This document shows, piece by piece, positions 8,230 through 16,551 of a stretch of 37,176 nucleotides of DNA. Under the pieces are notes generated by a model. The model did not search any database. It worked only from the letters and a program-made list of their open reading frames with translations, and was not told the origin of the DNA. How positions within the stretch are numbered: the stretch's first letter is position 1; every line of letters begins with the position of its first letter. The DNA is from Chthoniobacterales bacterium (GTDB taxonomy: Bacteria > Verrucomicrobiota > Verrucomicrobiia > Chthoniobacterales > UBA10450), in assembly GCA_025929155.1 (NCBI GenBank), contig JAICMR010000015.1, positions 1-37,176 of the forward strand, given 5' to 3'. The position numbers and the translations under genes are program-made.

Positions 8230-9222
8230 TTACGGCACGGGCAAGCCCGCAAAGATCCGCTCAATCACTGTTTCACTCGTTAGGCTTTCCGCTTCCGCCT
8301 CATAGCTCACGATCACGCGATGCCGCAATACATCCGGGCCGATGCTCTTGATGTCCTGCGGAGTCACGTAGCCGCGGCCGTTCAGGAAGGCATAAGCGCG
8401 CGCGGCGAGTGCGAGGTAGATCGTCGCCCGCGGCGAAGCACCGTAGCGAATCAAGCCATCGAGTTCCAGTCGGTAACTTGCTGGTTCGCGCGTAGCCCAG
8501 ACAACATCCACGATGTAGTCCTTCACGCGATCGTCGATGTAGATTTGGTTCACGAGTTCGCGCGCGGCGATGATCTGCTCCGGCGTGACCACCGGATCCA
8601 CGCTCAAGTTCGGCGCCGAGGTTGCCATCAGGTCGAGGATGCGGCGCTCTTCGGCTTTCGCGGGATAACCGACATTCAGCTTCAACATGAAACGGTCGAG
8701 CTGCGCTTCCGGAAGCTGATAAGTCCCTTCCTGCTCGAGCGGATTTTCGGTCGCGAGGACAAGGAAAGGATCGGGCAGCTTATAAGTCGTTTCGCCGATC
8801 GTGACCTGGCGTTCCTGCATGGCTTCTAGCAGCGCGCTCTGCACTTTCGCCGGCGCGCGGTTAATTTCGTCGGCGAGAATCAGGTTGGAAAAAATCGGGC
8901 CGAGCTTGGTCGTAAATTCGCCGCTGCGCGGGTTGTAAATCAGTGTGCCGATCAGGTCCGCCGGCAGTAAATCCGGGGTGAATTGCAAGCGCTGGAAGCC
9001 GGTCTGGATGCAGGCCGCCATGGTTTTGACCGTGAGGGTTTTGGCCAACCCCGGAACGCCTTCCAACAGGATGTGCCCATTCGCGAGCAACCCGAGCAGG
9101 AGCCGATCGACGAGGTATTTTTGCCCGACGACGATGTGGCCGACCTGCTCGCGCAAGGGCGCGATCCATTGCCCCAGCTCCTGCACCTGCTGGGTGATCT
9201 CCTGCGTTGAATTCATAGGCAT
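8230..9222 (-). CDS. MoxR family AAA+ ATPase
   Basis: 330 residues, the usual MoxR length. The Walker A motif is GVPGLAKT (55-62) and the Walker B motif ILADEINRAPAK (from 115). Sensor 1 lies in LATENPLEQEGTYQLPEAQ, with the Arg finger region QLDRFM. The C-terminal lid domain contains GASPRATIYLALAARAYAF. MoxR ATPases act as chaperone-like motors for VWA and DUF58 partners, which are encoded directly downstream here. It is the first gene of the minus-strand Bat operon. A second in-frame ATG two codons downstream (MNSTQ) is an alternative start. A perfect hairpin ends eight bases before the ATG. Confidence 0.93.
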   Translation of the reverse strand: MPMNSTQEITQQVQELGQWIAPLREQVGHIVVGQKYLVDRLLLGLLANGHILLEGVPGLAKTLTVKTMAACIQTGFQRLQFTPDLLPADLIGTLIYNPRSGEFTTKLGPIFSNLILADEINRAPAKVQSALLEAMQERQVTIGETTYKLPDPFLVLATENPLEQEGTYQLPEAQLDRFMLKLNVGYPAKAEERRILDLMATSAPNLSVDPVVTPEQIIAARELVNQIYIDDRVKDYIVDVVWATREPASYRLELDGLIRYGASPRATIYLALAARAYAFLNGRGYVTPQDIKSIGPDVLRHRVIVSYEAEAESLTSETVIERIFAGLPVP

Positions 9223-9230
9223 GGTCAGAC

Positions 9231-9256
9231 AAATCGAACGGGGATGCGTTCGATTT
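9231..9256 (-). promoter_or_regulatory. Perfect 10-bp inverted repeat in the moxR leader
   Basis: AAATCGAACG (9231-9240) and CGTTCGATTT (9247-9256) are exact reverse complements separated by six bases. The structure ends eight bases before the moxR start codon, where a ribosome site would normally lie. It could be an operator for a regulator of the Bat operon or an RNA hairpin affecting translation. It is not followed by a T-run on the minus strand, so a terminator role in that direction is unlikely. Confidence 0.5.
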
Positions 9257-9294
9257 TCGCGGGCGGGAGCTGTCTCGTAGCGCTGGTAAAATGA

Positions 9295-9324
9295 ACAGGC
9301 GGAACGTTCTCACGTTCCGCCTGT
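9295..9324 (-). terminator. Strong hairpin after the DUF2383-like gene
   Basis: A 13-bp perfect stem, ACAGGCGGAACGT (9295-9307) paired with ACGTTCCGCCTGT (9312-9324), with loop TCTC. Read on the minus strand it follows the stop of the gene at 9363-9818 by about 40 bases and is followed by TCATTTTACC, a weak U-rich tail. It would insulate the Bat operon from the upstream gene. Confidence 0.7.
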
Positions 9325-9362
9325 CCGGAGTAACCTAGTTCGCCTGGGAAGAGCGCGAGGAG

Positions 9363-9818
9363 CTACTTCTGCGCCGTTGCGTCGCGGAGATTGCGAATCT
9401 TGTCGTGCGCTGCTTTCACTTCCATCTGCTGACGTGAGACGATCTCCCGGATCGGCGCCGGCAACTCCTCTTGCATTGCCTTTTTGTAGGCGGCGACGGC
9501 AGTGTCTTCCCCGCGCTCGGCTTCGGCGAGAATCGCGTGGCGATCGCGGCTGGTCACGGCGCTCTTGATGTTGATCCACGTGCGGTGCATCGCGCCGCTT
9601 GTGCTGCTCGAGTTTTCCGGCTCGGGTTCACCGAGTCGCACGACTTCGTTCTGCAGTTCGCCAGCGAATTTGGAACGCTGGAGCGAGAGCTGGTCGAAAG
9701 TGCTTTTCAACTGGGTGTCATCGACTCCTTCGGCGGATTGTTTGAAGCCCTCCTGACCGTCCTTCAGCGTTTCGATCAAGCTGTTCAGTGTGCTGATTAT
9801 TTCCTTGTTTTGGCTCAT
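9363..9818 (-). CDS. PA2169/DUF2383-type four-helix-bundle protein
   Basis: 151 residues, all helical and without membrane segments. It begins NKEIISTLNSLIETLKDGQEG, the typical opening of PA2169-family proteins ('LN.LI....DG..G'). Conserved pieces such as GAMHRTWINIKSAV and GEDTAVAAYKKAM match the ferritin-like four-helix pattern of DUF2383. The biochemical role is unknown; members often appear among stress or stationary-phase proteins (family knowledge, general). It is transcribed alone, ending in a strong hairpin, and is divergent from the DUF5069 gene with 94 bases between the starts. Confidence 0.85.
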   Translation of the reverse strand: MSQNKEIISTLNSLIETLKDGQEGFKQSAEGVDDTQLKSTFDQLSLQRSKFAGELQNEVVRLGEPEPENSSSTSGAMHRTWINIKSAVTSRDRHAILAEAERGEDTAVAAYKKAMQEELPAPIREIVSRQQMEVKAAHDKIRNLRDATAQK

Positions 9819-9912
9819 ATTCAGTGAATCGCGTGTGAATCAACCCGCGCGTCCCTTGGCCTCAATCTTTTCGTCTGGTTGCTGTGCTGGAACCGCCGCC
9901 GTAGGTTGAAAC

Positions 9913-10353
9913 ATGGAACATCACCATGACGGAAAAGATCTAACGAAAGAAGCGCCGCGCAGCCCTAAGACTAAAGTCGGCGGCTATGTCATCCTCGGCC
10001 GGACGCTCGACAAGTGTCGCGCTCTGCTTTGGGGCAACATCGGCGAATATCATTTCGATTGTCCCCTCGATAACATGCTTTTCGGGTGGAAGAAGATCGT
10101 GGGCGACGACTTCAAAGCCGCGGTCGCGGAAGGCAAAAACGACGACGAGATGGCGAAGTGGGTCGATGGCCATGGCGACAAGGTGACGGCGGAAGAGAAG
10201 CAAAAGTGGAGCGACGAGATGATGAAAGTCACTCTCTATAGTGATCCCGAGAAGCGCGATTTCTTCATCGAGGAAACGAAGAAACTCGGCCTCGATCCCG
10301 CGACCACGTCGATGTTTGATTGGCTCGATGCCGACGACAGGGCGAGCTACTAG
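9913..10353 (+). CDS. DUF5069 domain protein
   Basis: 146 residues, soluble, no signal peptide. The opening matches DUF5069: DLTKEAPRSPKTKVGGYVIL, then GRTLDKCRALLWGNIGEYHF and CPLDNMLFGW. The rest is charged and helical and ends MFDWLDADDRASY, also a family-like ending. The function of DUF5069 is unknown. It is transcribed on its own from the intergenic region shared with the DUF2383-like gene. Downstream lies a 24-bp inverted repeat before the AarF gene. Confidence 0.85.
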   Translation: MEHHHDGKDLTKEAPRSPKTKVGGYVILGRTLDKCRALLWGNIGEYHFDCPLDNMLFGWKKIVGDDFKAAVAEGKNDDEMAKWVDGHGDKVTAEEKQKWSDEMMKVTLYSDPEKRDFFIEETKKLGLDPATTSMFDWLDADDRASY

Positions 10354-10416
10354 ATTTCGATAGCGGCGGCTGCCGGATCGACTTCGCGCTACCGCTTGCG
10401 CGCACGGCAGGCGTAA

Positions 10417-10496
10417 GGCAGGGCGAGACTCTGTCGAGCTGGAAGGGTAATCTCAGCCGCTGTTATTTCCCGAGCTCGGCAGAGTCTCGCCCTGCC
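10417..10496. repeat. 24-bp near-perfect inverted repeat, second palindromic family
   Basis: Arm 10417-10440 (GGCAGGGCGAGACTCTG then TCGAGCT) and arm 10473-10496 are reverse complements with one mismatch, separated by 32 bases. The sequence differs from the GTCATTCTGAG family elsewhere in the window. It lies between the DUF5069 stop and the AarF start, 29 bases before the AarF ATG, and there is no T-run. I read it as a dispersed REP-like repeat. It may also act as a transcript-end hairpin for the DUF5069 gene. Confidence 0.65.
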
Positions 10497-10525
10497 AATG
10501 CTTGGCCCGTCAGGAACATCTAATC

Positions 10526-12190
10526 ATGGGTATTTCTCTCAAGCCACAACACCTGAGACGCTACCAGCAGATCGCCTGGATCTTCATGAAATACGGGCGG
10601 TCCGATCTCGTGCAGACGAGTGGTCTTAGCGAAGTCTTGGCTGCCGAGCAGAAGGCTGCGCCTGCCGAAGCCGCAAAGGCCGAAGAGTTGGCAGGCGACC
10701 TGGAACAGTTGGGCCCAACGTTTGTGAAACTGGGGCAGTTACTTTCGACCCGCGTCGAACTTCTGCCGCCGGCCTACATCGAGGCGCTGGCGCGACTCCA
10801 GGATAAGGTCGAGCCGTTCAGCTTTGCCGAAGTCGAGAAGACGGTGACAGACGAGCTCGGCGTCCGGCTCTCGAAAGCCTTCCAGAACTTCGAGAGCGAA
10901 CCGCTGGCCGCGGCGTCCTTAGGCCAGGTTCATCGCGCGACTTTGCGCGACGGCCGGGCGGTCGCGGTGAAAGTGCAACGGCCGCAAATCCGCGAAAAGA
11001 TGGTGGAAGATTTCGAGGCGCTCGAAGACATTGCGAATTTCCTCGATCATCACACCGAAATAGGGAAACGCTACGAGTTTTGGCAGTTGCTCGAGCAATT
11101 CCGAAAGAGCCTTCTGCAGGAGCTCGATTATCGGCAGGAAGCCAGCAACCTGAGAACTTTGCGCGAACAACTGCGCGAGTTTACCCACCTGATCGTCCCC
11201 GCGCCGATCGCCGATTACTGCGCTGGGCGCGTGCTCACGATGGAGTTCGTGCCGGGGAAAAAGGTGACCGATCTGAGCCCGCTCACCCGGATGGAGCTGG
11301 ACGGTGAAGCGCTCGCTGAGGAGATGTTCCGCGCGTATCTCGAACAGATCTTGGTAAACGGTTTCTTCCACGCCGACCCGCATCCCGGGAATGTTTTCAT
11401 CACGCCAGATCACCGGATCGCGCTGCTTGATTTGGGAATGGTCGGGCGAATTATGCCGCGTCTGCAGGAGGATTTGTTGCAGCTCCTGCTCGCGGTTGCC
11501 GAAGGCCGCGGCGATGAAGCGGCGAATATCGCCATCAAGATCGGTGAGAAGAAAGAGGATTTCGATGCGAAGACGTTTGCTCGGCGAATCGGCGAAATCG
11601 TCGCCCTCCAAAAGAGCGCCACGGTCGAGAACATGCAGGTGGGCCGGCTCATCCTTCAGGTTACACAGACCTCCGCCGAGAGCGGCATCCGCGTGCCGCT
11701 GGAGCTTTCGATGCTCGGTAAAACATTGTTGAACCTCGACCAGGTCGGCCGCGCACTCGCGCCCGAGTTCGATCCGAACGCTTCGATCCGCCGGAACGCC
11801 GCCGAGATCATGCAGCAGCGACTCGTGCGGAGCCTTTCGCCAGGCAACCTGTTCAGCGGCGTCCTTGAGATGAAGGATCTGCTCCAGCGGCTCCCGGCGC
11901 GGGCGAACAAAATCATCGACGCGATCGCGAACAACGAGCTGAAAGTCAGCGTCGACGCAATTGACGAGAACACGCTGGTGGAAGGTTTCCAGAAAGTCGC
12001 CAATCGGATCACGATGGGTCTGGTTCTCGCGGCGCTGATTATTGGCGCTGCGATGTTGATGCGTGTCGACACCCGATTTCACATCTGGGGTTACCCGGGC
12101 CTCGCGATTTTGCTCTTCCTTGCCGCCGCCGGCGGCGGCATCGCGCTCGTCGTGAATATTCTTTTCTACGACAAGAGCGGGAAGCGTTGA
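10526..12190 (+). CDS. ABC1/AarF/UbiB-type atypical kinase
   Basis: 554 residues from the ATG at 10526, chosen because CAGGAAC lies nine bases upstream; a TTG at 10502 would add eight residues. UbiB-family signatures are in order. The KxGQ motif KLGQ is at 68-71, with QLLSTRVELLPPAYIEAL after it. The Ala-rich nucleotide loop AAASLGQVHRA is near 128-138 and the lysine motif AVKV at 147-150. The catalytic loop HADPHPGN is at about 282-289, and LLDLGMVGRI follows, carrying the metal-binding Asp. Two membrane helices close the protein. UbiB proteins are ATPases needed for isoprenoid quinone synthesis in proteobacteria; in other phyla the role is less clear. A partial copy of its 3' end lies at 12598-12645. 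Confidence 0.9.
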   Translation: MGISLKPQHLRRYQQIAWIFMKYGRSDLVQTSGLSEVLAAEQKAAPAEAAKAEELAGDLEQLGPTFVKLGQLLSTRVELLPPAYIEALARLQDKVEPFSFAEVEKTVTDELGVRLSKAFQNFESEPLAAASLGQVHRATLRDGRAVAVKVQRPQIREKMVEDFEALEDIANFLDHHTEIGKRYEFWQLLEQFRKSLLQELDYRQEASNLRTLREQLREFTHLIVPAPIADYCAGRVLTMEFVPGKKVTDLSPLTRMELDGEALAEEMFRAYLEQILVNGFFHADPHPGNVFITPDHRIALLDLGMVGRIMPRLQEDLLQLLLAVAEGRGDEAANIAIKIGEKKEDFDAKTFARRIGEIVALQKSATVENMQVGRLILQVTQTSAESGIRVPLELSMLGKTLLNLDQVGRALAPEFDPNASIRRNAAEIMQQRLVRSLSPGNLFSGVLEMKDLLQRLPARANKIIDAIANNELKVSVDAIDENTLVEGFQKVANRITMGLVLAALIIGAAMLMRVDTRFHIWGYPGLAILLFLAAAGGGIALVVNILFYDKSGKR

Positions 12191-12206
12191 GCCCTCCGAG
12201 CAGGTC

Positions 12207-12389
12207 TCAGCGAGAACGGCGTTTCCGCCAGGCGAGCAACCCCGCGCTGCCCAAAGCCAAGGCCCCGAGCGAGCCCGCCTCGGGCACCGCCCCGACTTCA
12301 GCCGCACTCTTCTGCCCAGTAAGAATGCGCTCACCCGGATCCGCCCAGGCATAATCTTCCACCAAAAGTTTATTGCCGGGTCCGCCCAA
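12207..12389 (-). pseudogene. C-terminal remnant of a PEP-CTERM protein
   Basis: The frame ends in a classic PEP-CTERM sorting signal: VPEAGSLGALALGSAGLL followed by AWRKRRSR and stop. This is a Val-Pro-Glu motif, a hydrophobic helix and a basic tail. Such tails are recognised by exosortase. Only about 60 residues remain, and the frame is closed by a TAG near 12418. No proper start codon or ribosome site is present (only a TTG at 12389). I interpret it as the decayed end of a larger surface protein. A short intact gene is the alternative, but it would lack a signal peptide, which PEP-CTERM proteins need. Confidence 0.6.
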
Positions 12390-12490
12390 CGACCGTTTTG
12401 ATGCGTGCCCACGATACTAACAACTGCTATGGGCGAAAACGAGGTCACGGTCGGAGCATTACGTTGCGATGCCTAACGGGCCCTTTACCT

Positions 12491-12602
12491 AACAAAGTTG
12501 GAATGTTAAAAATCCGCGGGCTGCGCGCACGGGCCAAGCAGGAGCTGCGGGCAAAGTTCGACCTGAAGGAGTTCCACGATCAAATCCTGAAGCATCCCGC
12601 TC
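12491..12602 (+). pseudogene. Remnant of a DUF885 protein C-terminus
   Basis: The plus-strand reading NKVGMLKIRGLRARAKQELR followed by AKFDLKEFHDQILKH matches the C-terminal signature of DUF885 proteins ('YKIG.LKI.ELR..A...LG..FD..EFHD..L'). The part before is out of frame or missing, and after HPA the frame departs from the family ('GALPL' is lost). So it is a fragment of a dead gene. No matching upstream domains are present in the window. Confidence 0.6.
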
Positions 12603-12645
12603 GCCGTGAATATTCTCTTCGACGACACGACCTCGGGAAAATAGT
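12598..12645 (+). repeat. Diverged partial copy of the AarF gene 3' end
   Basis: CGCTCGCCGTGAATATTCTC at about 12600 and the following bases resemble 12148-12190 at the end of the AarF gene (CGCTCGTCGTGAATATTCTT). The two translate as AVNILFDDTTSGK and VVNILFYDKSGKR. The copy ends in a TAG. Together with the DUF885 and PEP-CTERM fragments it makes 12191-12759 a region of remnants. I see no intact gene in those 569 bases. Confidence 0.5.
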
Positions 12646-12759
12646 GGAAGCGGGTTGAGACCGGGACCACGGGAGGAGCAGGTGAACGCGTTCGCTCCGG
12701 AGTGTGGCGCAGCTTCCGCTTGCGAGAGCGAAACCTGCACGCTAGATGCTCGCGCTATT

Positions 12760-14769
12760 ATGAAATCCGCTGCTTCGGCTTTCCTCGTCCTTTTTCTTGT
12801 GCTCAGCTTCTCGTTAGGCGCGGAGGCGAAGCGATTGCTAAAACCGGAAGATTTCGCCGCCTTGCGCAACGTGGACGAGCCGAATCTTTCCCCCGACGGG
12901 AAAAGCGTCGCCTACGTCGTCGGCACGGTGGATCTCGCGAAGGACAAACAGGCGCGCAATCTCTGGCTGGCCAAATTCGACGGCTCCGAGAATCGCCCGC
13001 TCACGTTTGGCAATGAATCGCAAACGCACCCGCGCTGGAGCCCAGATGGCAAATGGATCGCGTTCCTATCCAGCCGCGACGACGAGCAGGATAACGATCA
13101 GGTTTGGATCTTCTCGACCGACGGCGGCGAAGCCCAAAAAGTCACGAAAGAGAAGGGAAGCGTTGATGATTTCGCCTGGGCTCCCGATTCAAAACGACTC
13201 GTCCTCGTCGTGCACGATCCCGACCCGCGCGACCCGGAAGCGAAAGAGAAAGAGAAGAAAACGGTTCCGCCGATCGTGGTCGAGCGCTACCAGTTCAAGG
13301 AAGACATCGCGGGCTACCTAACGAAACACTGGTCGCACCTGAAGTTGCTCGACCTTGCAGCCAAAAAGGTCGAAGCCCTGACGAGCGGCGCGCACGACGA
13401 ACTTCTGCCAGCGTGGTCGCCAGATGGCAGCCAAATCGCCTTCGTGACGAAGCGCGGAGCCGACCCGGATCGAACGGAAAACTGGGATGTTTACCTGATC
13501 GAGCCGAAAGCGGGCGCGAAGGAGAAGCAGCTTACGACTTCGCTGGAGGCGGACGCGCACCCCGACTGGCAAAGTGCGCCAGCCTGGAGCCCGGATGGCA
13601 AAACGATCGCCTACATTCATGGCGGCGATCCGAAGAAGATTGAATACGCGACGCATGCGCTCGCGACGATTTCGGCCAGCGGAGGCGAGGCGAAAATTGT
13701 GACGGGGTCGCTGGATCGCAACATGGTCCAACCGCATTGGGCGGCCGACGGACGATCCATTTTCGCCGTGCTGGAAGACGACGGCGCGGAGACGCTGGTG
13801 CGCGTGCCGGCGGAGGGCGGCGCGCCGGAGCCGGTCGTGGCGGGCCGTCGAAAAGTCACAGCCTACGACGTGAGCGCGAATGGCAATCTCATCACGCGCA
13901 CGAGCACGCCGGATCGGCCTTATGAAATTTTCGCCGGCACAGGCGGCGGACTCCGTTGCCTGACGAAACAGAACGACGCGTTTCTCTCGGACATCCAGCT
14001 CGGGATGGTTGAGGAGACGAAATTCCAGAGTACAGGCGGGACCGAAGTTCACGGCTTCGTCGTTCATCCGCCTAACGAAAAGTCTGGAGCCAGGACCAAG
14101 TCCCTGCTTCGTCTGCACGGGGGCCCGCAGTCGCAATATGGGGCGGAATTTGACTTCGAGAGGCAGCTTTTCGCCGCAAATGGATACCTGGTCGTTCTCC
14201 CGAATCCGCGGGGATCGACCGGGCGCGGGACCGATTACGCGATGGGCATCTACGCCAACTGGGGGAGCGTCGATGTGGAAGACGATCTTGCGGCGGTGGA
14301 CGACGTTGTCAGGCGCGGACTGGCTGACCCGGAGAGACTCGGAGTTGGCGGCTGGAGCTACGGCGGGATGTCGACCAATTATCTCATCGCTTCCACAGCG
14401 CGTTTCAAGGCCGCGACCAGCGGAGCTTCCATCTCCGATATCATCGCCGGATACGGAACGGACGAATACATCCGTGACTATGAAGCGGAGCTCGGTTCAC
14501 CGTGGTCGCACCCGGAAGTGTGGGCGCGAATTTCCTACCCATTCCTGCACGCGGATCGGATCAAGACGCCGACGCTTTTTCTTTGCGGCGCGAGCGACTT
14601 CAACGTCCCGCTCCAGGACAGCGAACAGATGTATCAGGCGCTTCGCACTCTTGGCGTGCCGACGCAGCTGGTGATTTACCCGGATCAATTTCATGGTCTG
14701 CGGAAGCCGAGTTACCTGCTCGATCGCTACCAGCGTTACCTAGGCTGGTATGCGAAGTATATTCGTTAG
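12760..14769 (+). CDS. S9 family prolyl oligopeptidase / dipeptidyl-peptidase-like, secreted
   Basis: 669 residues from the ATG at 12760, chosen because a clean signal peptide starts there (MKSAASAFLVLFLVLSFSLG, cut near AEA). Residues about 30-400 form a beta-propeller of PD40 (TolB-like) repeats, with repeated WSPDGKWIAF, WSPDGSQIAF and WSPDGKTIAY. The C-terminal alpha/beta hydrolase has the catalytic Ser533 in GGWSYGGM, Asp613 in GASDFNVP and His645 in DQFHG. S9 peptidases cut short peptides; a periplasmic role in peptide use is likely. It appears monocistronic and converges on the DUF4139 gene. Its stop TAG is supplied by a TCGTTAGGC word. Confidence 0.92.
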   Translation: MKSAASAFLVLFLVLSFSLGAEAKRLLKPEDFAALRNVDEPNLSPDGKSVAYVVGTVDLAKDKQARNLWLAKFDGSENRPLTFGNESQTHPRWSPDGKWIAFLSSRDDEQDNDQVWIFSTDGGEAQKVTKEKGSVDDFAWAPDSKRLVLVVHDPDPRDPEAKEKEKKTVPPIVVERYQFKEDIAGYLTKHWSHLKLLDLAAKKVEALTSGAHDELLPAWSPDGSQIAFVTKRGADPDRTENWDVYLIEPKAGAKEKQLTTSLEADAHPDWQSAPAWSPDGKTIAYIHGGDPKKIEYATHALATISASGGEAKIVTGSLDRNMVQPHWAADGRSIFAVLEDDGAETLVRVPAEGGAPEPVVAGRRKVTAYDVSANGNLITRTSTPDRPYEIFAGTGGGLRCLTKQNDAFLSDIQLGMVEETKFQSTGGTEVHGFVVHPPNEKSGARTKSLLRLHGGPQSQYGAEFDFERQLFAANGYLVVLPNPRGSTGRGTDYAMGIYANWGSVDVEDDLAAVDDVVRRGLADPERLGVGGWSYGGMSTNYLIASTARFKAATSGASISDIIAGYGTDEYIRDYEAELGSPWSHPEVWARISYPFLHADRIKTPTLFLCGASDFNVPLQDSEQMYQALRTLGVPTQLVIYPDQFHGLRKPSYLLDRYQRYLGWYAKYIR

Positions 14770-14864
14770 GCAGACATTCCCGGAAGCGCGCGGAACGCTG
14801 TGATCCCGAGCCCTGCAGACGGCGAGGGATCTCGCGAGGGTCTTCCGATATCGCTGGCGCTCTT

Positions 14865-16310
14865 CTACTGCGCCGGAAGCTGCGTGTAACGTACACGGTA
14901 GCTTACCACCTTCTCCTCGTCCGGGTTCAGCCTAACGACAAACTGGATCGTTTTCGCGTCGCGCTTCGTGAAGTCGGCCGAATGCTCGATGACTTCCCAG
15001 CTCTGCCACCGGTTCAGATGCTCCACCACGCAAATCTCCACCGGCTCTTGCTTGTGGTTTCGCAGCGCGATTGCGAACCCCTCGTCCATCGTGTGCTTGG
15101 CACGGTCGACCGAGAACTCCGTTTGCTTCCGCTCGGCCGCGAGATCGAAAGCGGTGCCGGTAAAAATCCGCAGCGTTTCATCTTTCGCCGTCTGCTCTGC
15201 TGTCTGCTCGCCAACGAATTCGAGCTGCTGATTTCCATGGTTGCGATAGAAACGCCAGCGCCCTTCCGGCAGCGGCATCCCGAGATGATTGGCTTCGCTG
15301 TTCTTGATCTCGCGCACCACGGCGATCTGGGTTTCGCCTTCCACTTCCCAATTTGGGTCGAAGATTGGGCCTCCGAGCGGCGATGGCGTCGGCCTTTCAT
15401 AGCCAGTCGCGTCGAAGACAAAGAGCTGCGTCGCCTGCACGTCGGCGGCGCGCACGAACTCCACCTGCTTGCTCTCGCCGTCGCGGAGCGAAAGCGGCCG
15501 GGGAAGCGCGTAAAGATGGAACTCATCGAGCGCCTGCGCCGCCAGCGAAGCGGGAGCAGCAGCGGCGAAAGCCCGTTCGTTAGGCGCGGTCATCCCCTTG
15601 CGCCGCGGCGTCGCTTCTTCCCTGTTTACATTCCCCGCGACCAGGCTGGTTGGGACGCTGGCGAAGTCTTTCCCGCTCTGATTGACCATCGTGAAGGAAC
15701 CGATCAGCTCGATTCGATCGCCGGTTTCCGGCATCGTGACATTGTAGCTGGCGCTCCAGTCCAGGCCGCCGGTGAGATAACTTATTTCGCCGTCGAACTT
15801 TCCACTTTCTTCGCTCGAGATTTTCCACTCCAGCTCCGGTTTCACGATGGTGTCGCTAGGCAGCCGCGGAAAGAGCGGCTTGCCCGGCAAATCGAAGCGC
15901 AGTTTGCCGTTGACCTCGATCAGCGGGGATTGCGCCTCGCGGCCGCCGCGGATGATTTTGCCGGAAACAGTGGTCGCTGGTTTCTGCGGTTGCTCGACGA
16001 GGAAGTCGATTGTCTCTCCCGTGAAGCGGTTGAGCAGCAGCGCCTCGTTCGCGACATCGCCGCGATAGCTTTGCTCAAGAACTCGAAAACTGTGCTGACC
16101 CTCCGGCCCGCGCAAGACCACTGAGTCCGGGTCGAGCTGAGTCGTCAGGTCGGTAAAACGGAGCTGGTTTTCGCCCTGGTGGAGATCGAGTGGAACGGTC
16201 GCGCGGACAACCGCGAAGCCATGATTATAAATCGTTAGGCTCGGTGCCGCGGCGAGCGTGCCGGAAGCGAAAATCCAGCAGAGGCCGAGAGAAAGTGGCA
16301 GTCGCGACAT
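14865..16310 (-). CDS. DUF4139 domain protein, secreted
   Basis: 481 residues with a signal peptide (MSRLPLSLGLCWIFASGTLA-AA). It opens with LTIYNHGFAVVRATVPLDL, the usual 'V.IYN..FALVRE...L.L..G' start of DUF4139 proteins from Verrucomicrobia and relatives. Mid-protein YLTGGLDWSASYNVTM and WEVIEHSADFTKRDAKTIQF also match the family. It is a beta-rich exported protein whose function is unknown. Three TCGTTAGGC words lie in it (14930-14938, 15577-15585, 16232-16240), read as Val-Arg, Pro-Asn-Glu and Leu-Thr. It converges on the S9 peptidase gene; no strong terminator is seen in the 95 bases between them. Confidence 0.87.
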   Translation of the reverse strand: MSRLPLSLGLCWIFASGTLAAAPSLTIYNHGFAVVRATVPLDLHQGENQLRFTDLTTQLDPDSVVLRGPEGQHSFRVLEQSYRGDVANEALLLNRFTGETIDFLVEQPQKPATTVSGKIIRGGREAQSPLIEVNGKLRFDLPGKPLFPRLPSDTIVKPELEWKISSEESGKFDGEISYLTGGLDWSASYNVTMPETGDRIELIGSFTMVNQSGKDFASVPTSLVAGNVNREEATPRRKGMTAPNERAFAAAAPASLAAQALDEFHLYALPRPLSLRDGESKQVEFVRAADVQATQLFVFDATGYERPTPSPLGGPIFDPNWEVEGETQIAVVREIKNSEANHLGMPLPEGRWRFYRNHGNQQLEFVGEQTAEQTAKDETLRIFTGTAFDLAAERKQTEFSVDRAKHTMDEGFAIALRNHKQEPVEICVVEHLNRWQSWEVIEHSADFTKRDAKTIQFVVRLNPDEEKVVSYRVRYTQLPAQ

Positions 16311-16436
16311 GCATCACTTCTACGCGGTCTCTGGGAGGAAGCGACGCGCAAATTGCTGGTTTGTCTGGCCGGCCGGAGCCGAAGTCCCCTCTGGAGCCTA
16401 AACGCCTAACGAACAGAAGCCAGGTCTCATTCCTCC

Positions 16437-16551
16437 CTCATTCTGGGCGCAGCGAAGCGAAGTCGAAGAGTCCCGTCGAACCTCCGAATAGATTTCGTGC
16501 GAGGCTTTTTCGGCAGCTCCGCGGGATCCTTCGACTTTGCTCAGGATGACG
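16437..16551. repeat. Palindromic MITE-like element, copy D
   Basis: About 115 bp. The left arm is TCATTCTGGGCGCAGCGAAG with AGTCGAAGAGTCCCG. The right arm is GCGGGATCCTTCGACTTTGC with TCAGGATGAC. The loop shares CGTCGAAC and CGGCAGCTCC with copy A at 2342-2477, so the two are true relatives. It lies in the 356-base gap (16311-16666) between the divergent DUF4139 and glucosidase genes. The same gap also holds one TCGTTAGGC word at 16404-16412; I see nothing else convincing there. Confidence 0.75.

Noticed and set aside
10919-12448. Long minus-strand open frame (509 residues) opposite the AarF gene.
   Set aside because: It mirrors the codon structure of a clear UbiB-family gene and has no recognisable domain; it is a shadow common in GC-rich DNA.
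12398-12658. An intact 86-residue gene across the DUF885 fragment.
   Set aside because: Only the middle matches DUF885; both ends are out of frame with the family, and no ribosome site is seen.
14502-16124. 540-residue plus-strand open frame across the S9 peptidase end and opposite DUF4139.
   Set aside because: It overlaps two well-supported genes and has no family features.
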